Shown: piece after piece, positions 1-8,822 of the stretch
How the letters are laid out: each line of letters opens with the position of its first letter
Position numbering within the stretch: position 1 is the first letter of the stretch
From: JACDBE01 sp963714055
GTDB lineage: Bacteria; Actinomycetota; Acidimicrobiia; Spongiisociales; UBA5794
Length of the DNA: 64,000 bases
Direction: 5' to 3'
NCBI GenBank assembly: GCA_963714055.1
Contig: OY970227.1
Location: 186,001-250,000 of the forward strand
Notes under the pieces: model-generated
What the model saw: the letters and a program-made list of their open reading frames with translations, nothing else
The model's database searches: none
Told to the model about the DNA's origin: nothing
Made by a program: the position numbers and the translations under genes

Positions 1-333
1 GAACCGGGCCGGGGACGCCATCAGGGTTCGCCACGCCGCCAAGCGACGCAGGTCGGACAGCTTCCTTCCCGACCAGGTGCCGTAGTCGACCTCGGCGAAG
101 GCCCTGTCGACCCGTGCTCGGAGCCCCGTCGCCCGCCCCACGAGGGCGGCCGTCTGCCGGCACCGCTCCATCGGCGAGGTGACGATGGCGACGGCGGCAG
201 ATTCGGCGAGGGCGAGCCCGGCGACGCCGGCTGCCTCGACCCCACCCGGCGAGAGCGGGATGCCGGGCAGGCGGCCGGACAGCACCTTGCCCGTCTCGGC
301 CGTGGCGGCGTGGCGCACCAGGAGCAGTCGCAT
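1..333 (-). CDS. Histidine phosphatase family protein (phosphomutase-like), cut by window edge
   Basis: The 111 visible N-terminal residues start at an ATG (complement of 331-333) with MRLLLVRHAATAETGKVLSG. This is the phosphoglycerate-mutase/histidine-phosphatase signature with RHA in place of the usual RHG; the His is the expected phospho-acceptor. SPMERCRQTA and the later EVDYGTWSGRKLSDL fit the actinobacterial MSMEG_4193-type putative phosphomutases, which are about 230 residues, so roughly half the protein lies outside the window. It follows ppdK on the same strand after 42 bases and may be the last gene of the nifJ-ppdK unit. The substrate is unknown. Confidence 0.85.
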   Translation of the reverse strand, partial: MRLLLVRHAATAETGKVLSGRLPGIPLSPGGVEAAGVAGLALAESAAVAIVTSPMERCRQTAALVGRATGLRARVDRAFAEVDYGTWSGRKLSDLRRLAAWRTLMASPARF

Positions 334-375
334 CGCCCCGGAGCCTAGGGAGGTCCCGATACGCCGCAGCGACCG

Positions 376-3084
376 TCAGTCCGTCGCCGCCGCCAGGGCG
401 GCGTGGGCCGCCGCCAAGCGCGCCACCGGGACCCGGTACGGGGAGCAGCTCACGTAGTCGAGCCCGTAGCGGTGGCACAGGGCGATCGAAGCCGGATCTC
501 CGCCATGCTCGCCGCAGATCCCGGTCTCCAGCCCGGGCCGAGCCTGTCGGCCGGCAGAGACCGCCATCTCGATCAAACGGCCCACCCCGGCGTCGTCCAA
601 CGTGGCGAACGGGTTCGCGTCGAACACCCCCTGCTGAACGTAGGCCATCAGGAAGCCGGCCTCGGCGTCGTCACGGCTGATGGCGTAGGTGGTCTGGGTG
701 AGGTCGTTCGTCCCGAAGGAGAAGAACTCGGCGGTCTCGGCGATGTCTCCGGCGGTGAGCGCTGCCCGTGGCGTCTCGATCATGGTGCCGATCTGGAACG
801 CCAGCTCACCACCTCGCTCCTCCAGCACGGCGGCGGCTGTCTCCTGGAGCAGCGCTGCCATCCAGGCAACCTCCCCGCCGTCGACCACCAGCGGGATCAT
901 CACCTCCGGCCGGACGTCGACCCCGCGGTCACGCACGTCGCAGGCCGCCTCGATGATCGCCCGGATCTGCATCCGGCTGACCTCGGGGTAGACCACGCCG
1001 AGACGGACCCCACGCAGCCCGAGCATCGGGTTGGTCTCGCGCAGGCGCTCGACCGCGTGGACCAGCTGCTCGGAGTGCTCCAGGGCCGCCAGCGACTCGT
1101 CGATGGCCTCCAGGGATGCGGCGGCCCGCAGCCGTATCTTGCGATCGGCCACCTCCTTGACCAGCCCCTCCCAGGCGGGGAGGAACTCGTGGAGGGGCGG
1201 GTCGATGAGCCGGATCACCACCGGCTGGCCGTCCATCGCCTCGAACAGGCCGCGGAAGTCGGCACGCTGCATGGGAAGGAGCTGATCGAGCGCCTCCCGG
1301 CGATCGGTCGGGCTCACCGCCATGATCATCCGTTGCACGATCGGCAGCCGTTCCTCCTCGAAGAACATGTGCTCGGTGCGGCACAAGCCGATCCCTTCCG
1401 CCCCGTACGACCGGGCCCGGATTGCGTCGGCGGGATAGTCGGCGTTGGCCCGCACCCCCAAACGGCGGAACCCGTCGGCCCAGCCGAGCAGCTCGACCAG
1501 AGCCGGGTCCGAGAGGTCGGGGACGAAGGTCTCGATCTCGCCGGCGTACGCCTCGCCGGTGGTTCCGTCGATCGACGCCCAATCTCCCTCGGCCAGGAGG
1601 TGTCGGCCCACGCGGACCACCCGGTCGGTGAGGTCGATGTCGAGGGTGGACATGCCAACCACGGCCGGCTTGCCGAACTGGCGGGCAACCAGCGCGGCGT
1701 GGCTGGTACGGCCACCGCGGCTGGTGAGGATGCCCTCGGCGGCGATCATCCCGTGGACGTCGTCGGGTCTGGTCTCCGGGCGGACCAGGAGCACCTTGCG
1801 GCCCTCGGCGTGCCAGCGCTCGGCCAGGTCGGGGTCGAGAGCGACGATGCCGACGGCTGCGCCTGGGGAGGCGTCCACCCCGGACCCCAGACGGCGTCCC
1901 TCGGCGATGGCCGACGCCCGAGCCGCCACCGCCAGCTGGGGATGGAGGAAGAAGTCGACCTGTTCGGTCGAGACCCTGGATACCGCCTCTTCACGGGAGA
2001 TCAACCCCTCGTTGGCCATGTCGACCGCGATGCGCACCGCCGCCTGGGCGGTCCGCTTGCCGTCACGGGTCTGGAGCAGCCACAGGTGTCCCCGTTCCAC
2101 GGTGAACTCCATGTCCTGCATGTCGCGGTAGTGGCGTTCCAGGGCCGTGGAGATCTCGCGAAGCCGTTCGTAGACGTCGGGCATCTCCCGGGCGAGGTGG
2201 TCGAGGTCCTCGGTCGGCCTGGTCCCGGCGACGACATCCTCCCCCTGGGCGTTGAGCAGGTAGTCGCCTTCGATCTTCGGGTGGCCGGTGCCGCCGTTGC
2301 GCGACATCGCCACCCCGGTAGCGGAGTCCGTCCCCAGGTTGCCGAACACCATCGACTGGATGTTGACCGCGGTGCCCAGGTCGTGGGCGATGCCGGTGGC
2401 GTTGCGGTAGTCGTGGGCCCGTTTCCCGTGCCACGACCGGAAGACCGCCTCGACGGCGAGACGGAGTTGCTCCCTCGGGTCGTCGGGGAAGCCGGTGGCT
2501 ATGGCCCGGAACTTCTGGGCGATCTCCGCCAGCTGCTCGGCGCCGAGCTCGGTGTCGCTGGTCACCCCGGCCCGCTGCCGGGCGTCGCCGAGGATCTGTT
2601 CGAACAGCTCATCACGGTGACCCAACACCACCGAGCCGAACATCTGCACCAGCCGCCGGTAGGAGTCCTGGGCGAAGTGGGGGTCTCCGCTGGCGGCGGC
2701 GAGACCGACGACGACTCGGTCGTTGAGCCCGAGATTGAGGACCGTGTCCATCATCCCCGGCATCGAGAAGCGCGCCCCGGAGCGGCACGACACCAGCAGG
2801 GGCCGCTCCGGGTCCCCGAACGCCTTGCCGGTCTGGTCTTCGAGATGGGCCAGGGCTTTGATCAGTTCTTCGTCGAGGCCCGGCGGCAGCTCACCATCCG
2901 CCTCCAGGAAGGCGTTGCATGCCTCGGTGGTGATGGTGAAGCCGGGGGGCACCGGTACCCCGAGGCGTGACATCTCGCCGAGGTTGGCGCCTTTGCCCCC
3001 GAGCAGGGCTCGCACCGCCTCCCACGACCCGCCGACAGCTGCCTCCGCCTCGTCGACCTCGTCGAACCTGTAGATCCAGCGCAT
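376..3084 (-). CDS. ppdK: Pyruvate, phosphate dikinase
   Basis: 902 residues, the usual length for PPDK, which interconverts pyruvate, ATP and Pi with PEP, AMP and PPi in the cytosol. The N-terminal ATP-grasp part has GGKGANLGEMSRLGVPVPPG. The phospho-carrier histidine is His462 in GGRTSHAALVARQFGKPAVVG (central PEP-utiliser domain). The C-terminal TIM barrel carries GLCRTEHMFF, SFGTNDLTQTTYAISRDDAE and the catalytic-Cys motif GICGEHGGDPAS. An AGAGGAG ribosome site stands just before the ATG. It lies 46 bases after the DHOD-like gene and downstream of nifJ, so the unit makes acetyl-CoA/pyruvate and pyruvate/PEP interconversions adjustable together. The family assignment is certain; the direction in vivo is not visible. 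Confidence 0.97.
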   Translation of the reverse strand: MRWIYRFDEVDEAEAAVGGSWEAVRALLGGKGANLGEMSRLGVPVPPGFTITTEACNAFLEADGELPPGLDEELIKALAHLEDQTGKAFGDPERPLLVSCRSGARFSMPGMMDTVLNLGLNDRVVVGLAAASGDPHFAQDSYRRLVQMFGSVVLGHRDELFEQILGDARQRAGVTSDTELGAEQLAEIAQKFRAIATGFPDDPREQLRLAVEAVFRSWHGKRAHDYRNATGIAHDLGTAVNIQSMVFGNLGTDSATGVAMSRNGGTGHPKIEGDYLLNAQGEDVVAGTRPTEDLDHLAREMPDVYERLREISTALERHYRDMQDMEFTVERGHLWLLQTRDGKRTAQAAVRIAVDMANEGLISREEAVSRVSTEQVDFFLHPQLAVAARASAIAEGRRLGSGVDASPGAAVGIVALDPDLAERWHAEGRKVLLVRPETRPDDVHGMIAAEGILTSRGGRTSHAALVARQFGKPAVVGMSTLDIDLTDRVVRVGRHLLAEGDWASIDGTTGEAYAGEIETFVPDLSDPALVELLGWADGFRRLGVRANADYPADAIRARSYGAEGIGLCRTEHMFFEEERLPIVQRMIMAVSPTDRREALDQLLPMQRADFRGLFEAMDGQPVVIRLIDPPLHEFLPAWEGLVKEVADRKIRLRAAASLEAIDESLAALEHSEQLVHAVERLRETNPMLGLRGVRLGVVYPEVSRMQIRAIIEAACDVRDRGVDVRPEVMIPLVVDGGEVAWMAALLQETAAAVLEERGGELAFQIGTMIETPRAALTAGDIAETAEFFSFGTNDLTQTTYAISRDDAEAGFLMAYVQQGVFDANPFATLDDAGVGRLIEMAVSAGRQARPGLETGICGEHGGDPASIALCHRYGLDYVSCSPYRVPVARLAAAHAALAAATD

Positions 3085-3130
3085 GGCGCTCCTCTGGTGT
3101 CAGCGGTGACCGTCGCCGGACGGCGCCGGC

Positions 3131-4141
3131 TCACCCCTGGTGACGTTCGTACGTCACCAGTGTCTTCATGTAGTTGGCCCGTTCGAAGGCAGTCGGGTCG
3201 GGGACGGCGGCCTGGCTCAGGCTTCCCTTCGCCTGCGTCACCGACGAGTAGCCGTTGGTGTCCAGCCAGTCGCTGAGCCCGCCCCGCACCGTGGCCAGGT
3301 GGCCGGGTCCGTGCCGGAGCAGCGCCGAAGCCATCATGGTGACGTCGGCTCCGGCGAGGACGAGCTTCACCACGTCGGCGGCGGTGTGGACCCCGGTGGT
3401 CGCCGCCAGCGACAGCTCGACGCGCCCGTGCAGGATGCCGATCCAGGTGAGGGGAAGCAGGAGCTCGGCCGACGTCGACAGCACGAGGTGGGGCTTCACC
3501 TCGAGGGTGTCGAGATCGATGTCGGGCTGGTAGAAGCGGTTGAACAGAACCAGCCCGTCGGCCCCGGCATCGGCGAAGCGCACCGCCATGGACGCCATGG
3601 ACGAGAACGCCGGGCCGATCTTCACCGCCAGCGGGATCGACACCCGGCGGCGCACCTGATCCACCAGGTGGAGGTATTCGTCCTCCACCTCCCGGCCATC
3701 TCGGGTGACGTCGGCGGCGATGCTGTAGATGTTGAGCTCGATGGCGTCGGCGCCGCTGTCCTGGATCTTGGCGGCGTATGACGACCAACCGCCCCAGCTC
3801 GCCCCGTTGAGGCTCCCGACCACCGGCACCGGGAGCTCCTGCTTGGCCCTGGCGATGCCGCCCAGGTATGCCTCGGTCCCGGTGTTGTAGGCCTCCATCG
3901 GCGGAAGCTGCCCACCGGTGAACTCGGGGGAGAGCTCGGCGCCGAGATCGGTGATGCCGGCCACGACCAGGGCATCGTGCACGATCTGTTCCTCGAACAC
4001 CGATGGCAGGACCACCGCCGCCGCCCCCGCCTCGACCAAAGCGTGGAGGGTGTCGATGTCGCCGGTGAGGGGGGAGGCCGACGGGACGAGGGGGCTGGCC
4101 AGGTCCATGCCGAGGTAGCGCGTGGTGAGGTCCGGAGTCAT
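3131..4141 (-). CDS. Dihydroorotate dehydrogenase-like flavoprotein
   Basis: 336-residue TIM-barrel protein of the dihydroorotate/dihydropyrimidine dehydrogenase superfamily. The flavin-binding pattern is visible as an N-terminal ASPLVPSASPL strand, GADAIELNIY, LAVKIGPAFSS and GADVTMMASALLRHGP near the end. It belongs to the 'dihydroorotate dehydrogenase-like' group often found next to nifJ; the true PyrD active-site context is not obvious, so pyrimidine synthesis should not be assumed. Its ATG overlaps the nifJ stop codon by four bases (ATGA), which implies translational coupling. A role as an electron-transfer partner or accessory to pyruvate:ferredoxin oxidoreductase is an inference from context only. 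Confidence 0.85.
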   Translation of the reverse strand: MTPDLTTRYLGMDLASPLVPSASPLTGDIDTLHALVEAGAAAVVLPSVFEEQIVHDALVVAGITDLGAELSPEFTGGQLPPMEAYNTGTEAYLGGIARAKQELPVPVVGSLNGASWGGWSSYAAKIQDSGADAIELNIYSIAADVTRDGREVEDEYLHLVDQVRRRVSIPLAVKIGPAFSSMASMAVRFADAGADGLVLFNRFYQPDIDLDTLEVKPHLVLSTSAELLLPLTWIGILHGRVELSLAATTGVHTAADVVKLVLAGADVTMMASALLRHGPGHLATVRGGLSDWLDTNGYSSVTQAKGSLSQAAVPDPTAFERANYMKTLVTYERHQG

Positions 4142-7100
4142 GCCGGCTCCTCGGTGGAAGGCTCGCCGACATCGTCGGTCACCCCGTAGACGGCGCTCCG
4201 CTCCACGTGCACCATCTGCTCGTACAGGTGCCAGCGGTCGTCGATGTCACGTTGCGCCCGCGCCAGCAGCTCCTCGGCATGTTCGGGGTTGGAGCGCTGC
4301 AGCATCGAGAAGCGGGCCTCCGTGGCGGCAAATTCACGGAAGGGAAGGGTCGGTGCCCGGCTGTCGAGGCGCAGCGGCGGCTCCCCGGCGGCCATGGCTG
4401 CCGGGTTGTACCGGAACAGCGGCCAGTAACCCGACTCGGCGGCGGCCTTCTGGTGGCCCATCTGCTGCGACATGTCGATCCCGTGGGCGATACACGGGCT
4501 GTAGGCGATGATCAGCGACGCCCCGGGGTGCGCTTCGGCCTCGGTGAAGGCCTTGACCACCTGGGTCATGTTGGCTCCCATCGCCACCTGGGCGACGTAG
4601 ACGTCGCCATAGGCCTCGGCGATCAAGCCGAGGTCCTTCTTTCCGGTGGCCTTCCCGCCGGCGGCAAACTTGGCCACGGCGGCGCGGGGTGTGGCCTTCG
4701 AGGCCTGACCGCCGGTGTTGGAATACACCTCGGTGTCGAGCACCAGGATGTTGACGTTTCGCCCCAAGGCGAGGACGTGGTCCAGCCCGCCGAAGCCGAT
4801 GTCGTATGCCCAGCCGTCGCCGCCGACGATCCACACCCCGGTCTCCACCAGGGCGTCGGCCAGGCCGTCCAGCATGCCGGCGTCGGCACCGGTCATCGTC
4901 GCCAGTGAGGAGCGGAGTACCTCGACGCGGTCACGTTGGGCGGCGATGCCGACCTCGCCCGACTGGTCGGCGTCGAGGATCTCGGCGGCGAGCGGCCCCA
5001 GCTGGTCCGCCATTGCGGCGACGAGCCGCCGGGCCGTCGCCTTCTTCTGGTCGAGGGCGAGCCGCATTCCCAACCCGAACTCGGCGTTGTCCTCGAACAG
5101 CGAGTTGGACCAGGCCGGCCCCCGACCCTTGGCGTCGGCGGACCAGGGCGTGGTGGGGAGGTTGGCTCCATAGATCGACGAACAGCCGGTGGCGTTGGCC
5201 ACGACGACCCGGTCACCGAACAGCTGGCTCAGCAGCTTCAGGTACGGCGTCTCCCCGCACCCGGCGCACGCCCCGGAGAACTCGAACAGCGGCTCCAGCA
5301 TTTGTGAGCCCTTGACCGAGCCGACGTCGACCTCGGTCCGGTCGCGTTCGGGAATCGAGAGGAAGAAGTCGAAGTTGGCCCGCTCGACGTCGAGGTGGTC
5401 GGCCTTGGGGCGCATGTTGATCGCCTTGAGCTTCGCCTCCTCCTTGCTCTTGGCGGGGCATATGTCGACGCACACCCCACAGCCCGTGCAGTCGTCGGGC
5501 GCCACCTGCACGGTGAGCTGCAGCCCGCCGAAGTCGCGGGACTTGCCCGCCTTGGTCTGGAAGCCGGCGGGGGCGTCCGCCACCTCCGACGGGTCGAACA
5601 CCTTGAACCGGATTGCGGCATGCGGGCACACGAGCGCGCACCGGGCGCAGTCGATGCAGATGTCGGCCTCCCAGATGGGGATCTCGTCGGCGATGCTCCT
5701 CTTCTCGTACCGGGACGTGGCCGTCGGAAAGGTGCCGTCGACCGGGAAGGCGCTCACCGGCAGCCGATCGCCCTGCCCGGCGAGGATCACCCCGGTGACC
5801 CGTTCGACGAAGGCAGGCACGTCGGGGGGCACCGCCGGGCGGAGCCGCCTGGTGGCGGTGACGGTCGCAGGCACCGGGACCTGGTGGAGGCCTGAAAGGG
5901 CGGCGTCGACGGCGGCGTGGTTCCGCTCGACGACCACGTCCCCGAGCTTGGCGTAGGCGGTGGCGATCGAGGCCTTGATGGCGGCGATCGCCCGGTCGAC
6001 GGGCAGCACGCCGCTCAGGGCGAAGAAGCAGGTCTGCAAGACGGTGTTCACCCGGCTGCCCAGCCCCACCTCGCCGGCAATGCGGGCGGCGTCGACGGTA
6101 TGGACCGTGATGTCGAGGTCGATGATCCGCTGCTGGGTCTCTCGCGGGATATGGTCCCACACCTCCTCTGCCGGGTACGGGCTGTTGAGCAGGAACGTGG
6201 CGCCGCGGTCTGCCCGCTCCAAGACGTCGAGCTTCTCCAGCAAGCCGAATTGGTGACAGGCGACGAACTGGGCCTGCTCGATCAGGTACGTGGAGCGGAT
6301 GGGGTCGGGGCCGAACCTGAGGTGAGAGACCGTGACCGCCCCCGACTTCTTCGAGTCGTAGACGAAGTAGCCCTGGGCGTTGAGGTCGGTGTGGGTGCCG
6401 ATGATCTTCACCGAGTTCTTGTTGGCCCCGACCGTGCCGTCGCTGCCCAACCCGTGGAAGATCGCCCGCACAGTCGAGTCAGGCTCGTGCCAGGTCGACT
6501 CGACCCTCAGCGAAGAGCCCGAGACGTCGTCGTGGATGCCCACGGTGGCATGGCGGCGGGGAGTGGCGGTGGCCAGATCGGCGAGAACGGCTTCCGCCAT
6601 TGGCGGGGTGAACTCCTTGGACGACAGCCCGTACCGGACCCCGGTGGCGCTGACGTCCCCTCGCCCGGCCTCGGCCAGGGCGGCGACAACGTCGAGGTAG
6701 AGCGGGTCGCCGACTGCTCCGGGTTCCTTGGTGCGGTCGAGGATGGCGACGGCGCGGGTGGAAGCGGGCAGGGCGGCCGAGAAGGCATCGACGGCGAACG
6801 GACGGTACAGCCGGACGGTGAGCAGGCCGACGCGCTCGCCGGCCGAAGTCAACCGCGCCACCGCCTCGCCGGCCGCTCCAGCGCCGCTCCCCATCAACAC
6901 CAGCACCCGCTCCGCCTCGGGGTCGCCCTCGTAGTCGAACAACCCGTAGTGCCGGCCGGTCAGCCCACCGAGCCGGCCCATCTCGGCGGCGACGATCCCC
7001 GGCGTGGCGTCGTACCACGGGTTGGCCGCTTCCCGCGCCTGGAAGAACACGTCCGGGTTCTGGGCGGTGCCCCGGATCACCGGTCGGTTGGGGTCCAGAG

Positions 7101-7740
7101 AGCGGAGCCGGTGAGCGGCCACCAGTTCGTCGTCGATCATCTCCCGCACCACGGCGTCCGGGATGGCGTCGATGGTGGCCACCTCGTGCGAGGTCCGGAA
7201 GCCGTCGAAGAAATGGAGGAACGGCAGCCGGCTGCGCAAACTCGAGGCGTGGGCAATCAGGGCCAGGTCGTGAGCCTCCTGGACCGAGCTGGCGCAGAGC
7301 ATGGCGCACCCGGTCGGGCGGGCCGCCATCACGTCGCTGTGGTCACCGAAGATGGAGAGGGCGTGGGTGGCCACGGTCCGCGCGGCGACGTGGACCACCG
7401 TCGGGGTGAGCTCGCCGGCGATCTTGTACAGGTTGGGCAGCATCAGCAGCAGGCCCTGGGATGCGGTGAAGGTGCATCCCAGCGCCCCCGCCTGGAGGAC
7501 CCCGTGCAGCGCTCCGGCGGCGCCGGCTTCCGACTGCATCTCGACCACCTCGGGCACGGTGCCCCAGAGGTTGCGCCGCCCGGCCTGGGCCCAGGCGTCG
7601 CCCAGCTCACCCATCGGCGAGGCCGGCGTGATCGGATAGATCGCCATCACCTCGCTCAGGGCATAGGCGATGCGGGCGGCGGCCTCGTTGCCGTCGACCA
7701 CGATCCGCTCCGGCGCGGTCGCGGTGGCTGGGGATGACAT
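4138..7740 (-). CDS. nifJ: Pyruvate:ferredoxin (flavodoxin) oxidoreductase
   Basis: 1200 residues, the normal size of the one-chain homodimeric PFOR that oxidises pyruvate and CoA to acetyl-CoA and CO2 with ferredoxin or flavodoxin as acceptor. Domains in order: pyrimidine domain with AIYPITPASPMGELGDAW, transketolase C-like domain, gamma domain (GLGSDGTVGANKNSVKIIG), a ferredoxin domain with CIDCARCALVCP and CTGCGVCVDICP, and the TPP domain with GACAGCGETPYLKLL and LDTEVYSNTGGQASK. The frame stays open upstream to 8121, but that would run through the divergent transporter promoter; MSSPATATAPERIVVDGNEAAA at 7740 gives the family N-terminus. First gene of the nifJ, DHOD-like, ppdK unit. PFOR in an otherwise respiring organism is notable. 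Confidence 0.96.
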   Translation of the reverse strand: MSSPATATAPERIVVDGNEAAARIAYALSEVMAIYPITPASPMGELGDAWAQAGRRNLWGTVPEVVEMQSEAGAAGALHGVLQAGALGCTFTASQGLLLMLPNLYKIAGELTPTVVHVAARTVATHALSIFGDHSDVMAARPTGCAMLCASSVQEAHDLALIAHASSLRSRLPFLHFFDGFRTSHEVATIDAIPDAVVREMIDDELVAAHRLRSLDPNRPVIRGTAQNPDVFFQAREAANPWYDATPGIVAAEMGRLGGLTGRHYGLFDYEGDPEAERVLVLMGSGAGAAGEAVARLTSAGERVGLLTVRLYRPFAVDAFSAALPASTRAVAILDRTKEPGAVGDPLYLDVVAALAEAGRGDVSATGVRYGLSSKEFTPPMAEAVLADLATATPRRHATVGIHDDVSGSSLRVESTWHEPDSTVRAIFHGLGSDGTVGANKNSVKIIGTHTDLNAQGYFVYDSKKSGAVTVSHLRFGPDPIRSTYLIEQAQFVACHQFGLLEKLDVLERADRGATFLLNSPYPAEEVWDHIPRETQQRIIDLDITVHTVDAARIAGEVGLGSRVNTVLQTCFFALSGVLPVDRAIAAIKASIATAYAKLGDVVVERNHAAVDAALSGLHQVPVPATVTATRRLRPAVPPDVPAFVERVTGVILAGQGDRLPVSAFPVDGTFPTATSRYEKRSIADEIPIWEADICIDCARCALVCPHAAIRFKVFDPSEVADAPAGFQTKAGKSRDFGGLQLTVQVAPDDCTGCGVCVDICPAKSKEEAKLKAINMRPKADHLDVERANFDFFLSIPERDRTEVDVGSVKGSQMLEPLFEFSGACAGCGETPYLKLLSQLFGDRVVVANATGCSSIYGANLPTTPWSADAKGRGPAWSNSLFEDNAEFGLGMRLALDQKKATARRLVAAMADQLGPLAAEILDADQSGEVGIAAQRDRVEVLRSSLATMTGADAGMLDGLADALVETGVWIVGGDGWAYDIGFGGLDHVLALGRNVNILVLDTEVYSNTGGQASKATPRAAVAKFAAGGKATGKKDLGLIAEAYGDVYVAQVAMGANMTQVVKAFTEAEAHPGASLIIAYSPCIAHGIDMSQQMGHQKAAAESGYWPLFRYNPAAMAAGEPPLRLDSRAPTLPFREFAATEARFSMLQRSNPEHAEELLARAQRDIDDRWHLYEQMVHVERSAVYGVTDDVGEPSTEEPA

Positions 7741-7783
7741 CGTTCCCAATCCTCCCGCGGAACCCGGTCCGCAGAGGAGGGCC

Positions 7784-7808
7784 GATGGTCCTTCTGACCA
7801 GGACCATC
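7784..7808. promoter_or_regulatory. Perfect 8-bp dyad between nifJ and ABC importer
   Basis: GATGGTCC (7784-7791) and GGACCATC (7801-7808) form a perfect inverted repeat around a 9-base centre in the divergent intergenic region between nifJ and the importer gene. ACCATC occurs again at about 7828. It could be an operator for either gene or a leader hairpin. No regulator can be assigned from sequence. Confidence 0.35.
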
Positions 7809-7898
7809 CGGCACTGCCTCCACAGACGCCGACAGTACCATCGGCCCATCGAAGGAGCATTGGCCGTTCCCAGGGGACACCGAACCGAAGGAGTGACG

Positions 7899-8819
7899 AT
7901 GCGGAGAAGATGGCTGTTGATGCTGCTGGTGGTGATGGCGGTGCTGGCGGCGGCGTGTGGCGGAGACGACGACTCCGGTAGCGAAGGTACGGGTGGCGAC
8001 ACCACAGGGGACGCCGCCGGTGCCGGCGTGTGTGCCGAGACGGACGCCTCCGGTGACCTGCTGGCGGAGATCTGCGAGACGGGGACGATCCGGGTATCCA
8101 CCGACCCGGCCTATCCGCCACAGTCGTCGCTCAACGAGGAGACCGAGGAGTACGAGGGCTTCGACATCGACGTCGCCACCGAGATCGCCAACCGGCTCGG
8201 TGTCGAGGTGGCCTGGGAGGCACCGGCGTGGGATGTCATCACGGCGGGCTCCTGGAACGGGCGGTGGGACATGAGCGTGGGCTCGATGACCCCCACCAAC
8301 GACCGGCAGACGGTGCTCGACTTCACCGCGCCGTACTACTTCACCCCGGCGGTGGTGATGGTGCACGAGGACAACACATCCGTCACCGATCTGAGCACCG
8401 ACCTCGACGGCGCCACCATCGGCGTGTGCAGCGCCTGCACCTATGACTTCTTCCTCCAGAAGACACTGGAGATCGAAGGGTTCGAGTTCGACTTCATCAT
8501 CGACGATGCCGAGATCACCGGCTACGACACCGATACGACCGCCCTCCAGGACCTGGCCCTTGGCGACGGGACCCGACTCGACGCGGCGATCACGTCACTG
8601 ACCGTTGCCCAGGGATACGCCGCCGAGAACCCGGTGAAGATCGTCGGCGATCCGGTGTTCTTCGAGCCGTTGGCGGTCGCCTTCGACAAGAGCTCGGAGC
8701 TCGACGGAGCCAGCCTGGTCGCCGCGGTGAACCAGATCGTGGATGAGATGCACGCCGACGGGACCCTCACCTCGTTCTCCGAGGAGTGGTTCGACGGTGT
8801 CGACCTGACCACCCAGTAG
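7899..8819 (+). CDS. Polar amino-acid ABC transporter, substrate-binding lipoprotein
   Basis: 306 residues. The ATG at 7899 is preceded by GAAGGAG (7887-7893). A hydrophobic signal with LAAAC gives a lipobox Cys, followed by an acidic Ser/Gly linker, so the protein is anchored outside the membrane. The mature part is a type 2 periplasmic-binding fold of family 3: IRVSTDPAYPPQSS, GFDIDVATEIANRLGVE, GSWNGRWDMSVGSMTPTNDR and DFTAPYYFTPA. It delivers polar amino acids or related compounds to the permease and ATPase encoded directly downstream. The specific ligand cannot be read from sequence. Confidence 0.93.
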   Translation: MRRRWLLMLLVVMAVLAAACGGDDDSGSEGTGGDTTGDAAGAGVCAETDASGDLLAEICETGTIRVSTDPAYPPQSSLNEETEEYEGFDIDVATEIANRLGVEVAWEAPAWDVITAGSWNGRWDMSVGSMTPTNDRQTVLDFTAPYYFTPAVVMVHEDNTSVTDLSTDLDGATIGVCSACTYDFFLQKTLEIEGFEFDFIIDDAEITGYDTDTTALQDLALGDGTRLDAAITSLTVAQGYAAENPVKIVGDPVFFEPLAVAFDKSSELDGASLVAAVNQIVDEMHADGTLTSFSEEWFDGVDLTTQ

Positions 8820-8822
8820 CCG

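Noticed and set aside
403..2970. Very long open frame on the plus strand opposite ppdK (855 codons)
   Set aside because: High-GC antisense shadow: composition is Gly/His/Arg/Val-rich without any family motif, while the minus strand encodes an intact PPDK. The same applies to the long plus-strand frames opposite nifJ, hutI, hisA-hisIE, hisC and the carboxylase genes.
7741..8121. 127-residue N-terminal extension of nifJ
   Set aside because: The extension is Arg/Pro/Ser-rich, has no family similarity and runs through the divergent importer gene and its promoter; the start at 7740 gives the normal PFOR N-terminus.
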